Positions 53,921 to 62,057 of a stretch of 64,000 nt of DNA are shown piece after piece; positions within the stretch are counted from its first letter, which is position 1, and every line of letters begins with the position of its first letter. Source of the DNA: Sphingobacteriales bacterium. GTDB lineage: Bacteria; Bacteroidota; Bacteroidia; Chitinophagales; JADIYW01. A program made the translations under genes and the position numbers. Location: contig JADKIQ010000025.1 in assembly GCA_016721245.1 (NCBI GenBank), positions 248,001-312,000 of the forward strand, read 5' to 3'. The notes under the pieces were generated by a model that saw only the letters and a program-made list of their open reading frames with translations, had not been told where the DNA came from and searched no databases.

Positions 53921-54457
53921 ATGAAAAACTTGATTATCTGTCTTGGCGTAGTGCTATGCGCTGCAGCCTGCAACAACAAACCGGCTACTGAAACGCCTGC
54001 GGCTGCAAGTGCAGTTGCCGAAGGGGATTACCCCTACACATTGAAAGAACCTTACAAAAAATGGCAGACTGGCAGCGAACAAAACACGATCATTGTCCTT
54101 AAAATGTTAAAAGCCTGGGAAACCAAAAATGCAGAAGAAAGCGCCTCATATTTTGCAGATACCGTAGATATGACACTGGACTTGTTTCAGGAAAAAATGC
54201 CGAAAGACAGCATCGTATCGTTTCTAAAAACAGGTTATGTAAATTACAATAACCTGAAAGTAACCATGCAGGACTGGGAATCCGTAGTATCTGAAGATAA
54301 AAAAGACGAATGGGTTACCGTTTGGTACAAACAAAGCTGGGTGAATGCAAAAGGCGTTGCCGACTCTGTAAACTGTATCAACGATGTGAAAATTGAAAAA
54401 GGTAAGATTGTAAAGTTTGACGAATACGTACAGCATTTTCCTGCTGCTAAGAAATAA
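53921..54457 (+). CDS. NTF2-like lipoprotein
   Basis: 178 residues. The signal ends in the lipobox CAAAC (lipid Cys about 17). The mature part starts with a Pro/Ala/Thr linker (NNKPATETPAAASAVAEG). The domain LKMLKAWETKNAEESASYFADTVDMTLDLF followed by WVTVWYKQSWVNAKGVADSVNCINDVKIEKGKIVKFDEYVQHFP is a SnoaL/NTF2-like pattern. No function is assigned. A terminator hairpin follows at 54494. Confidence 0.7.
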   Translation: MKNLIICLGVVLCAAACNNKPATETPAAASAVAEGDYPYTLKEPYKKWQTGSEQNTIIVLKMLKAWETKNAEESASYFADTVDMTLDLFQEKMPKDSIVSFLKTGYVNYNNLKVTMQDWESVVSEDKKDEWVTVWYKQSWVNAKGVADSVNCINDVKIEKGKIVKFDEYVQHFPAAKK

Positions 54458-54493
54458 TACTTCTGCTGAAATATTATCAGCATAAGATTTTAC

Positions 54494-54527
54494 AAAAAAC
54501 ACCGGCATCTGCTGGTGTTTTTTATTT
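54494..54527 (+). terminator. rho-independent terminator
   Basis: AAAAAACACC (54494-54503), a 10-nt loop and GGTGTTTTTT (54514-54523), then more T. It ends the NTF2-like lipoprotein gene. Confidence 0.85.
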
Positions 54528-54588
54528 TCATTTTCGAAAGAACCATATTCTGTAAATTTATTATTTTTATTCATCAAAGCAATTGCCG

Positions 54589-54966
54589 ATGAATAAACAA
54601 GATACCTTTGAAACAGTAGATGCCTATATAGCTGCACAGCCGGAAGTGAATCGGCCTTTATTACAGAGTTTGCGCGAAACGATTTTGAAAACCGCACCCG
54701 AAGCGTTGGAAATGATCAGCTATCAGATGCCGGCGTATAAACTGCACGGCGTGCTGGTGTATTTTGCCGGATATAAAAATCATATCGGCTTCTACCCTGC
54801 GGGTTCTGGCATCAGCACCTTCCTTCCTGAATTAACGGCTTATAAAACTTCGAAAGGTGCTGTGCAATTTCCGCTCCATAAAAAACTGCCGTTGGCGCTA
54901 ATCCGTAAAATGGTAAAACACCGTGTGCAGGAAAATCTGCTGAAACAGAAAAACAGGAAAAAATAA
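54589..54966 (+). CDS. DUF1801 (YdhG/YoxD-like) protein
   Basis: 125 residues from ATG 54589 (a TTG two codons upstream is unlikely). The pattern ETVDAYIAAQPEVNRPLLQSLRETILKTAPEALEMISYQMPAYKLHGVLVYFAGYKNHIGFYPAGSGI is the DUF1801/YdhG fold, similar to iron chaperone frataxin-like proteins. It ends in a basic KKQKNRKK-type tail. A metal-related or DNA-binding role is suggested in the literature for distant members only. It is monocistronic. Confidence 0.88.
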   Translation: MNKQDTFETVDAYIAAQPEVNRPLLQSLRETILKTAPEALEMISYQMPAYKLHGVLVYFAGYKNHIGFYPAGSGISTFLPELTAYKTSKGAVQFPLHKKLPLALIRKMVKHRVQENLLKQKNRKK

Positions 54967-55041
54967 TTCATTTGTGAATGGTAACATAAGTTACATCATT
55001 CCATCTCCGGCCTGTTTAACTTTATACTCTAATCAGTATCT

Positions 55042-55155
55042 ATGAGCAGGGAATTTATCATCTTCGGTATCGTCATTCTTCATTTTATCATTGGCTTTGG
55101 TTGGTTATTGTACAAACTGGAATTTGAGAAAAATGAAATTTCGCAAACCGAATAA
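55042..55155 (+). CDS. single-helix small membrane protein
   Basis: 37 residues: MSREFIIFGIVILHFIIGFG then WLLYKLEFEKNEISQTE. One membrane helix of about 20 residues is followed by a charged tail, and the orientation is probably N-out. No family is known. The codon usage looks coding (Glu/Lys-rich tail, Phe/Ile helix), but the size makes it uncertain. It is upstream of the 171-residue membrane gene. Confidence 0.45.
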   Translation: MSREFIIFGIVILHFIIGFGWLLYKLEFEKNEISQTE

Positions 55156-55213
55156 ATAAATATCCTCAACATAATAAACTTGCTATACTCTTTATTATTG
55201 GCTATTTTTAAGC

Positions 55214-55729
55214 ATGACACCTGCTTTAGATTCATTTATCGTCCGCTTTGCTGGATTAAAAACTACCTTGATTTTGCTGGTAGTATTTCTTGCATTTAAC
55301 TTCGCCATCTTTCCGCAGTTTATGCCGGAAGATGAAACATTACAGCCGCTGGATTTGCAGTTTGCCTACACACCACAACAGGCTTATTCGATGATAGAAC
55401 AATATAGCCCGGTGGACAAACAAAACTATATGTTTACGGAATACACGGTGGATGTGATTTATCCGCTGGTGTATACCTTATTATTTAGTTTTGCTTTATA
55501 TCTGTTGTTTAAGAGTGTGAAACTGGCGAAATTTCCTTTCCTTATTCTGATTGCAGATTATTTGGAAAATATCGGTATTTACAATATTCTGAAAGCTTAT
55601 CCAGAAGAGCTAAATGAATTGGTGTGGCTAACAAGTACAGTTACTTCCATTAAATGGATACTGGCAATTATAGCTGTTGTAATAATTTTATTCGGATTGT
55701 TTTATAAGATAAAGAAACTGGTATTTTAA
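55214..55729 (+). CDS. hypothetical multi-helix membrane protein
   Basis: 171 residues. At least four hydrophobic segments (TLILLVVFLAFNFAIFPQF; VIYPLVYTLLFSFALYLLF; FPFLILIADYLENIGIYNIL; WILAIIAVVIILFGLFYKI). A short loop holds PEDETLQPLDLQFAYTPQQAYSMIEQYSP, a conserved-looking extracytoplasmic part. No family is recognised with certainty. It is convergent with the SafE-like gene. Confidence 0.6.
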   Translation: MTPALDSFIVRFAGLKTTLILLVVFLAFNFAIFPQFMPEDETLQPLDLQFAYTPQQAYSMIEQYSPVDKQNYMFTEYTVDVIYPLVYTLLFSFALYLLFKSVKLAKFPFLILIADYLENIGIYNILKAYPEELNELVWLTSTVTSIKWILAIIAVVIILFGLFYKIKKLVF

Positions 55730-55739
55730 AACGCTTTCT

Positions 55740-56453
55740 TTAATCTTTGTGGCAGCAGCTATGCGTGCCGGTAGGCGTGGCTTTCATTTCAGGACTGATA
55801 TACGGAATGCCTAAGTTTAATCCGCGAAGAATTAGCAACACCGCCATTACGCCAATAAACACAGGCACGGCTTTGCGCATCTGATTACGCCATTGCAGCG
55901 ATATGTATTTTCCCAGAACCGTCACCATAAACATAATCGGGAATGTACCCAATCCGAAGGCTGCCATAAACACAGCACTGTTTAATATACTGCCGGTTGC
56001 CACCGCTCCTGCTATAGCAACATATACCAGTCCACAGGGCAAAAATCCATTCAGAAATCCGATAAGGATATATGTATAGAATTGTTTATCGCTGCGCAGT
56101 AGTTTTCCTAAAAACTGTTTTAGATTTATGGTGTAGTTATTCAGAAAACTTTTGTTTCCATTGAGGTATTTTGAAAAGAATAAGAAGAATAAAATCAGCA
56201 CACCTAAGGCAATGGATAAGAAGCGCTGATAGCCGCCGATAAAAAACTGTTTGCCGAGTACACCAAATATAGCGCCCAGCGTTGCATATGCCATTACTCT
56301 GCCAAAGTTATAGAGCGAGATGAAAAACAAACGTTTCCACTTGCCGGCATCTGCCACGGGTAATGCCAGCGCAATGGGTCCGCACATACCTACGCAGTGG
56401 AAACTTCCTAAAATCCCGATGCTAAAGCCTGCTATGACGAATTGCCAGATCAT
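55740..56453 (-). CDS. sulfite exporter TauE/SafE-type membrane protein of the cbb3 cluster
   Basis: 237 residues with six membrane segments. GSFHCVGMCGPIALALP is the SafE/UreH-like signature with a conserved HCxGMCG motif, and GFLNGFLPCGLVYVAIAGAVATG is the second half. In cbb3 clusters such proteins (CcoA-neighbour class) are linked to copper or heme delivery. It is the last gene of the minus-strand cco operon, with a 3-nt gap after ccoH. A His/Cys-rich tail (GTHSCCHKD) may bind metal. Confidence 0.85.
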   Translation of the reverse strand: MIWQFVIAGFSIGILGSFHCVGMCGPIALALPVADAGKWKRLFFISLYNFGRVMAYATLGAIFGVLGKQFFIGGYQRFLSIALGVLILFFLFFSKYLNGNKSFLNNYTINLKQFLGKLLRSDKQFYTYILIGFLNGFLPCGLVYVAIAGAVATGSILNSAVFMAAFGLGTFPIMFMVTVLGKYISLQWRNQMRKAVPVFIGVMAVLLILRGLNLGIPYISPEMKATPTGTHSCCHKD

Positions 56454-56456
56454 GTT

Positions 56457-56894
56457 TTATTCGATGGTATATTTTTGTTCGTTGTAGTAAATTTTACCAT
56501 TACTTTTCCAGCTAATTTGTACGGTGTATAATCCTTTCTTAAATTTGGCTGCCGGAATAGTTTGTATGCCGTTTGCATCTACAATTAATTTGGTACGTAC
56601 ATCGCTTTTTTCGTCAGACGGACGTAAAAAGTAAACAGAACCCTCCGTAATGTTTGCGATGGCCGCGCCGGGCAGTTTAATTGTTACCATTTCAGAAGTA
56701 TTGGAAATACTTAATTTTTCCGATAAGGCATTGAGGTTGTTTTTTCCGTCTATTACTGATTGATACACGAGTTCTTTTGCGTAATAGTTTTTATCCTGCA
56801 TTTCATTCGTTTGCCTGGATGCGACATAAACCATACCCAACATCATGGTAATAAAAACGATGTACACGATTAATATTTTATATCCCCAACTCAT
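56457..56894 (-). CDS. ccoH: FixH/CcoH family cbb3 oxidase assembly protein
   Basis: 145 residues. One N-terminal membrane helix (ILIVYIVFITMMLGMVYVASRQT) and a periplasmic beta-sandwich with AKELVYQSVIDGKNNLNALSEKL, the FixH pattern. It ends KGLYTVQISWKSNGKIYYNEQKYTI. It helps cbb3 oxidase assembly. It lies between ccoG and the SafE-like gene, with short gaps. Confidence 0.85.
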   Translation of the reverse strand: MSWGYKILIVYIVFITMMLGMVYVASRQTNEMQDKNYYAKELVYQSVIDGKNNLNALSEKLSISNTSEMVTIKLPGAAIANITEGSVYFLRPSDEKSDVRTKLIVDANGIQTIPAAKFKKGLYTVQISWKSNGKIYYNEQKYTIE

Positions 56895-56919
56895 ATTGTT
56901 ATTCTTTTAAACAAAAATA

Positions 56920-58323
56920 CTAAATAAATGGTCCTAAAAAGTTTGTTTTAACGGTTTGAATTTTCTTGCCGTCTCTGTACACACCTACTTTTATTTTAGT
57001 AGTTCTGTCGTGAATTTCTTTTTTATCTAAGATGATAAAGAAGGTTTCTGTATGTATTTTTTCTCCTTTGAGGCTGATATATTGTTTGCCAACGAGTTTA
57101 ATTTCACCTTTTACATTCTCCAGCTTCAGTTCTACCGGAAATTCTTTATTGGTCTTGTTGATGATTTTTGCATTGTACAAATTGCTCAGTTTATTATCTG
57201 GTAATTCCTGATAAAGCTGACCGCCCGTACGTGTAATATGAGAATCTACATCATTTCTGGTAGCCATTAATACAGATAGAATTACCATTAAAATGAGCAG
57301 TAAAACAGAGTAGGCTTTTATTTTTGGCGTGAAGGTTAATTTCTTACCTTCTGCAATACCATTTTCAGAAGCATAACGGATTAATCCTTTCTCCAGCCCT
57401 ACCTTTTCCATCATGAAATCACAGGCGTCTATGCAAGCAGTACAACCAACACAATCTAACTGTGAACCATTGCGAATATCAATTCCGGTTGGACACACAT
57501 TTACACATTGGTGACAGTCGATGCAGTCGCCTAATACTCTTTGTTCATTTTTTTTGAATTTACCTCTTTGTTCACCACGTTTGTAATCGTAAGTAATCTG
57601 CATCGTGTCTTTATCAAACATTACGCCTTGTAAACGTCCGTAAGGACAAATGGTAGTACATACAATTTCTCTTACAAATGCAAACACACCATAAAATGCA
57701 AAGGTGAAGAAGATTAATCCGAAAAACAAGGCAAGGTGCTGTGATAAAGGTTCTTCAATAATTTTTATCATCTTATCCACTCCTAAAATGTAGGATAAGA
57801 AAGTATTGGCAATTAAAAACGAAATAGCAAAAAAGATAAAATGCTTAAGCGTTTTCTTTCCTATTTTTTTTGCATTCCAGGGGCCGTTGTTCAATAGCTT
57901 CTGTTCGCCGGGACTTCCTTCAATCAGCCATTCTATAGGGCGAAATACCATTTCCATAAAAATAGTCTGAGGACATACCCAGCCACAAAAAAGTCTGCCA
58001 TAGATGACCGTAAATAAAACGATGAAGATGATAAAAGCAATCATCGCAATGGCGAATATATAAAAATCCTGCGGCCAGAAAATTTTACTGAACAGAATAA
58101 ATTTACCTTCCAGTACATTGAACATAACGAAAGGCATTCCGTTTACCTTGATAAACGGAATGCCAAAAAATACCAACAAATAAAATGCTGTTAATATGTT
58201 ACGGTAGTTGTAAAACTTGCCGTGTGGTTTTAGTGCGTATACCCAGTTTCTTGCTCCTTTTTCAGTAACCGTACTTACTCTGTCTCTGTATGATGCTGCG
58301 TGTTCTAACTCATCTAAATCCAT
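56920..58323 (-). CDS. ccoG: cbb3 oxidase accessory iron-sulfur protein
   Basis: A 467-residue membrane protein. The ferredoxin-type motif is CIDCHQCVNVCPTGIDI with a second cluster CVGCTACIDACDF, and upstream are GWVCPQTI and TICPYGR, typical of CcoG/RdxA. Its C-terminus has an Ig-like domain (IINKTNKEFPVELKLENVKGE). CcoG acts in copper-centre delivery or redox sensing in cbb3 oxidase biogenesis. It is downstream of ccoP by 7 nt. Confidence 0.95.
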   Translation of the reverse strand: MDLDELEHAASYRDRVSTVTEKGARNWVYALKPHGKFYNYRNILTAFYLLVFFGIPFIKVNGMPFVMFNVLEGKFILFSKIFWPQDFYIFAIAMIAFIIFIVLFTVIYGRLFCGWVCPQTIFMEMVFRPIEWLIEGSPGEQKLLNNGPWNAKKIGKKTLKHFIFFAISFLIANTFLSYILGVDKMIKIIEEPLSQHLALFFGLIFFTFAFYGVFAFVREIVCTTICPYGRLQGVMFDKDTMQITYDYKRGEQRGKFKKNEQRVLGDCIDCHQCVNVCPTGIDIRNGSQLDCVGCTACIDACDFMMEKVGLEKGLIRYASENGIAEGKKLTFTPKIKAYSVLLLILMVILSVLMATRNDVDSHITRTGGQLYQELPDNKLSNLYNAKIINKTNKEFPVELKLENVKGEIKLVGKQYISLKGEKIHTETFFIILDKKEIHDRTTKIKVGVYRDGKKIQTVKTNFLGPFI

Positions 58324-58330
58324 GTTGTTT

Positions 58331-59461
58331 TTATTTAGTCTTTGCAGAATCTACCGGAGCAGTTGCATCTGCAGCAGCTCCTTCTACATATAATTCTCCT
58401 TGTTTTTCTTTTGCTCCCGGAGGATTAGAGCCTTTTAATGATTCAACATAACTGGATAACTGGGCAATCTGTGTAGGAGAAAAGTCGTCTTTCCAGGATT
58501 TCATTCCTTTTTCTACCCATCCGTATTTAATACTCTTAAATACATCTTTCAGAGAACCTCCGTGAATCCAGTACTGATCTGTTAAGTTGGGGCCTACCCC
58601 GCCTTGTCCTTTGTCACCATGACAAGCAACGCAATTAGCTGTAAATATTTTTTTACCGGATTCAATTCCGGCTGCATCTAACATAGCTACTGAATTTTCA
58701 TCCACTTTATTTCCTTCCAGTTTCAATAAAGAATCCTGTAATGTTTGTGCTGCTTTCATTTCAATAGCATATTCTTCCAATTGCAATGGTGCAGATTCTG
58801 CAATATGATATCTGTATAAGTAAATGGCTGCGAAAATAATAGTAGCCGCAAAACCTGCTATAAACCAAGGCGGTGTAATATTATCTAATTCTCGGATGCC
58901 GTCATAGTTATGACCGGTATCCATATTACCTTCTTCTTCTAAAGGTTTGAATTGATTAATGGTTTCCCATAATGTTTTTTCTTCACCTCTTGCTGCTTTT
59001 TCTTTTTTCAACTGATCGATTCCCGTTAAGAATCTCAGTGATTTAATAAAAAACAGGATAATAGCAACTTCCACAATGATTACCGTGATAAAACCATAGA
59101 AATAAACATTGGCGGTTGTTACTGCAGAACTTGCTTCTGCTGTTGCTGCCGCAGCAGCATCCTGAGAAAATGCATATTGAGAAATGAAAATCAATCCTAA
59201 AAGTACACTTACCTGTTTTGCGGCAGAACTACTTTTTTCTTTATTTTTTTTATATAACTCTATAGCTCCGTTAACCGTTCCTGCCAGCACAACAATAATA
59301 AACAGTAATACCAGTGCAATACAACACAGTATGGTGTTTACAGGAACTGAAAGTGAACTGTTGGCCGCTGCCGGTGCCGCAGTCTGAGAAAAGCTATTGG
59401 TGATGAACAGTATGTTTATCAACGAAAAAAGAAGTAATTTGATTTTATATTTTTGTCTCAT
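58331..59461 (-). CDS. ccoP: cbb3-type cytochrome c oxidase subunit III
   Basis: 376 residues. A signal-like N-terminal segment and two more membrane helices (about 45-65, 120-140, and 205-225) are followed by the cytochrome c domain. Only one heme-binding motif, CVACHGDKGQGGVGPNL, is present, whereas proteobacterial CcoP has two. It ends in a low-complexity tail (GAAADATAPVDSAK). It delivers electrons to the ccoNO core. Its start lies 14 nt downstream of the ccoQ stop. Confidence 0.93.
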   Translation of the reverse strand: MRQKYKIKLLLFSLINILFITNSFSQTAAPAAANSSLSVPVNTILCCIALVLLFIIVVLAGTVNGAIELYKKNKEKSSSAAKQVSVLLGLIFISQYAFSQDAAAAATAEASSAVTTANVYFYGFITVIIVEVAIILFFIKSLRFLTGIDQLKKEKAARGEEKTLWETINQFKPLEEEGNMDTGHNYDGIRELDNITPPWFIAGFAATIIFAAIYLYRYHIAESAPLQLEEYAIEMKAAQTLQDSLLKLEGNKVDENSVAMLDAAGIESGKKIFTANCVACHGDKGQGGVGPNLTDQYWIHGGSLKDVFKSIKYGWVEKGMKSWKDDFSPTQIAQLSSYVESLKGSNPPGAKEKQGELYVEGAAADATAPVDSAKTK

Positions 59462-59475
59462 AACGTTTTATTTTT

Positions 59476-59649
59476 TTAATCAATAGAATCTTTTTCTAAA
59501 GGCATATTTTTCATATGGTCGATAAACCCGTTGTCTGTTCGCATGACCAAAATAGTGGCTACTGTAAAGAAAGCTACAAACAACAATAATGAAGTCAGGG
59601 GATAAATGCTTATGCCCGAGATACCTTCTAAATAATTTATGAACTTCAT
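59476..59649 (-). CDS. ccoQ: CcoQ-like small cbb3 subunit
   Basis: 57 residues: one membrane helix (SIYPLTSLLLFVAFFTVATI) and a short tail (LVMRTDNGFIDHMKNMPLEK). Position between ccoNO and ccoP is the classical place for ccoQ/fixQ. It begins 35 nt downstream of the ccoNO stop. The assignment rests on position, size and topology. Confidence 0.8.
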   Translation of the reverse strand: MKFINYLEGISGISIYPLTSLLLFVAFFTVATILVMRTDNGFIDHMKNMPLEKDSID

Positions 59650-59684
59650 GTCTGTTAGTTTAATGTTTAATAATTGCGGCTATC

Positions 59685-61811
59685 TTATTTGACAGCAACT
59701 TTTGGTTCTGATTTAATATCTTTTCCGACACGTTGCAAATAAGCGACCAGTGCAATAATTTCTTTTTTACTGCTGATTTCTATTTTATCCGTTTTTAAAC
59801 TTGCCGTAATTTTTTCTGCCTGTGCTGATAAATCAGCATTTGCTTTCGCTTCATAGCCTGCTTCATATGGTACACCCAGACTTCTCATCGCACTTATCTT
59901 AGAGTTGGTGGATGATACATCCAAATCTCTTCGGAATAACCAAGGATATTTAGGCATTACAGAGCCGGGAGACATGGAGGTTGGTTCCAGCATGTGGTTA
60001 AAGTGCCAGCTATCCGGATATTTTCCGCCGATACGCGCCAAATCCGGACCGGTACGTTTACTTCCCCATTGGAATGGATGATCATATACAAATTCACCTG
60101 CTTTAGAGTATTCACCATAACGCATCACTTCATATCTGAATGGACGAATCATCTGTGAGTGACAGGTATAACAACCTTCTCTGATATAAATATCTCTTCC
60201 GTGTAACTCAAGCGGTGTGTAAGGTTTTACACTTGCTATCGTTGGGATATTAGATTTGATTAAGAAGGTAGGAATTAATTCGAAGATACCGCCTATAGCA
60301 ACTACCACTAAACTCATTACCAATAAAAGGATTGGTTTTCTTTCAATCACACTGTGCCAGAATCTTTTTCCGGTAGTAACATATGTTTTAGCCAATGGAG
60401 CAGCTTCTGCTTCTTCGCTTTCTACAAACGTTCCTTGTTTAGCAGTTTTTACTAAGTTGTAAACCATTAATAATACACCACCTAAATAAACAGTCCCTCC
60501 TACAGCTCTCATTACATAAAAAGGAATAGTTGTTTGTACGATATCGATAAACTGATATTGTAACTGTCCTTCCGGTGTAAATGCTTTAAACATGAAATAA
60601 GAACGGAAAGCAGCCCAATACATAGGAATTGCATAAAGGATAATACCTAATGTTCCAATCCAGAAGTGTGTACTCGCTAATTTCTTAGAGAACAACTCTG
60701 TTTTGAACAATCTTGGTATCAGCCAGTACATCATACCGAATGTCATAAAACCGTTCCAGCCTAATGCACCGATATGTACGTGTGCAATGGTCCAGTCACT
60801 ATAGTGAGAGATGGCGTTCACATTTTTAAGAGACAACATAGGTCCTTCAAATGTGGACATACCATAGCAGGTAACGCCTACTACAAAGAATTTCAGAATA
60901 GGATCTTCACGAACTTTATCCCAAGCACCACGAAGGGTGAATAATCCATTTAACATACCACCCCAGCTTGGTAAAATAAGCATGATGGAAAATGCGGTAC
61001 CTAATGATTGTGCCCATTCAGGTAATGCTGTATATAATAAGTGGTGAGGTCCTGCCCAGATATATAAGAATATCAATGCCCAGAAGTGAACGATACTTAA
61101 ACGGTAAGAATATACCGGTCTGTTCGCTGCTTTGGGTACAAAGTAATACATCAACCCTAAATAAGGTGTCGTCAAGAAAAACGCTACCGCATTATGTCCG
61201 TACCACCATTGCACTAAAGCATCCTGCACCCCTGCATATACCGGATAACTTTTCATCAAAGAAATAGGCAGTTCAATGGAGTTAACGATGTGCAACATCG
61301 CAACGGTTACCCAGGAAGCAATAAAGAACCAGATGGCCACATATAAGTGACGTTCTCTTCTGGTTAAAATAGTACCGAACATATTGATACCAAATACTAC
61401 CCAAACCAGCGTGATAGCGATATCAATCGGCCATTCTAATTCTGCATATTCTTTTCCGGTAGTGTAACCTGCCAAAAGCGTAACGGCTGCTGCCACAATA
61501 ATTAATTGCCAGCCCCAGAAGTGAATGTTACCCAATACCTTACTGAACATTTTTGTTTTCAGTAATCTTGGTAATGAATAATAAATTGCTGTAAAAATCC
61601 CATTTCCGACAAATGCAAAAATTACTGCATTTGTGTGAACTGGTCGAACACGACCAAATGTTGTAGCTGCCATGTCTAAGTTTAGAACGGGAAATGCCAA
61701 CTGAAACGCGATTAGAACACCTGCAAGCATACCGACAACGCCCCATAAAATGGTAGCGTACGCAAAATATTTCGGTAAGCGGTTGTCATAAGAAAATCTT
61801 TCTAATTCCAT
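59685..61811 (-). CDS. ccoNO: fused cbb3 oxidase subunits I and II
   Basis: 708 residues. The N-terminal part (about 1-480) is CcoN with 12 or so membrane helices: GRVRPVHTNAVIFAFVGNG, VQWWYGHNAVAFFLTTPYLG and NAISHYSDWTIAHVHIGALGWNG hold the heme/CuB His ligands. The C-terminal part (about 525-708) is CcoO, with the heme c motif REGCYTCHSQMIRPF near 550 and SKRTGPDLARIGGKYPDSWH. Fusion of ccoN and ccoO is typical of Bacteroidota. The cbb3 enzyme is a high-affinity terminal oxidase for low oxygen. Confidence 0.96.
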   Translation of the reverse strand: MELERFSYDNRLPKYFAYATILWGVVGMLAGVLIAFQLAFPVLNLDMAATTFGRVRPVHTNAVIFAFVGNGIFTAIYYSLPRLLKTKMFSKVLGNIHFWGWQLIIVAAAVTLLAGYTTGKEYAELEWPIDIAITLVWVVFGINMFGTILTRRERHLYVAIWFFIASWVTVAMLHIVNSIELPISLMKSYPVYAGVQDALVQWWYGHNAVAFFLTTPYLGLMYYFVPKAANRPVYSYRLSIVHFWALIFLYIWAGPHHLLYTALPEWAQSLGTAFSIMLILPSWGGMLNGLFTLRGAWDKVREDPILKFFVVGVTCYGMSTFEGPMLSLKNVNAISHYSDWTIAHVHIGALGWNGFMTFGMMYWLIPRLFKTELFSKKLASTHFWIGTLGIILYAIPMYWAAFRSYFMFKAFTPEGQLQYQFIDIVQTTIPFYVMRAVGGTVYLGGVLLMVYNLVKTAKQGTFVESEEAEAAPLAKTYVTTGKRFWHSVIERKPILLLVMSLVVVAIGGIFELIPTFLIKSNIPTIASVKPYTPLELHGRDIYIREGCYTCHSQMIRPFRYEVMRYGEYSKAGEFVYDHPFQWGSKRTGPDLARIGGKYPDSWHFNHMLEPTSMSPGSVMPKYPWLFRRDLDVSSTNSKISAMRSLGVPYEAGYEAKANADLSAQAEKITASLKTDKIEISSKKEIIALVAYLQRVGKDIKSEPKVAVK

Positions 61812-61816
61812 ATTAA

Positions 61817-61978
61817 TTACTTGATTGGTTTATTATTTATAGTGTCGTCGAATAACATACGATGTGCAGGAGAATATTCATCTTCATACTGTCCGTCTTT
61901 CACGCTCCACAAAAAAGCTACTAAAAAGCCTCCTGCGATGATTAAACTTCCTATTAACATTATAATGATTACGCTCAT
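61817..61978 (-). CDS. ccoS: cbb3 oxidase assembly protein CcoS
   Basis: 53 residues. MSVIIIMLIGSLIIAGGFLV is the membrane helix, followed by FLWSVKDGQYEDEYSPAHRM, the CcoS signature (W..K.GQ[FY]DD). It is needed for copper and heme insertion into CcoN. It ends 5 nt before the ccoNO start, so the two are co-transcribed. Confidence 0.95.
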   Translation of the reverse strand: MSVIIIMLIGSLIIAGGFLVAFLWSVKDGQYEDEYSPAHRMLFDDTINNKPIK

Positions 61979-62057
61979 ACTTTATTATTCGATTTCAAAG
62001 GTATTTTAATTTGTATTTTTTTTAGATGATAGCAGTCAACCTAAAACATGACTTTTA

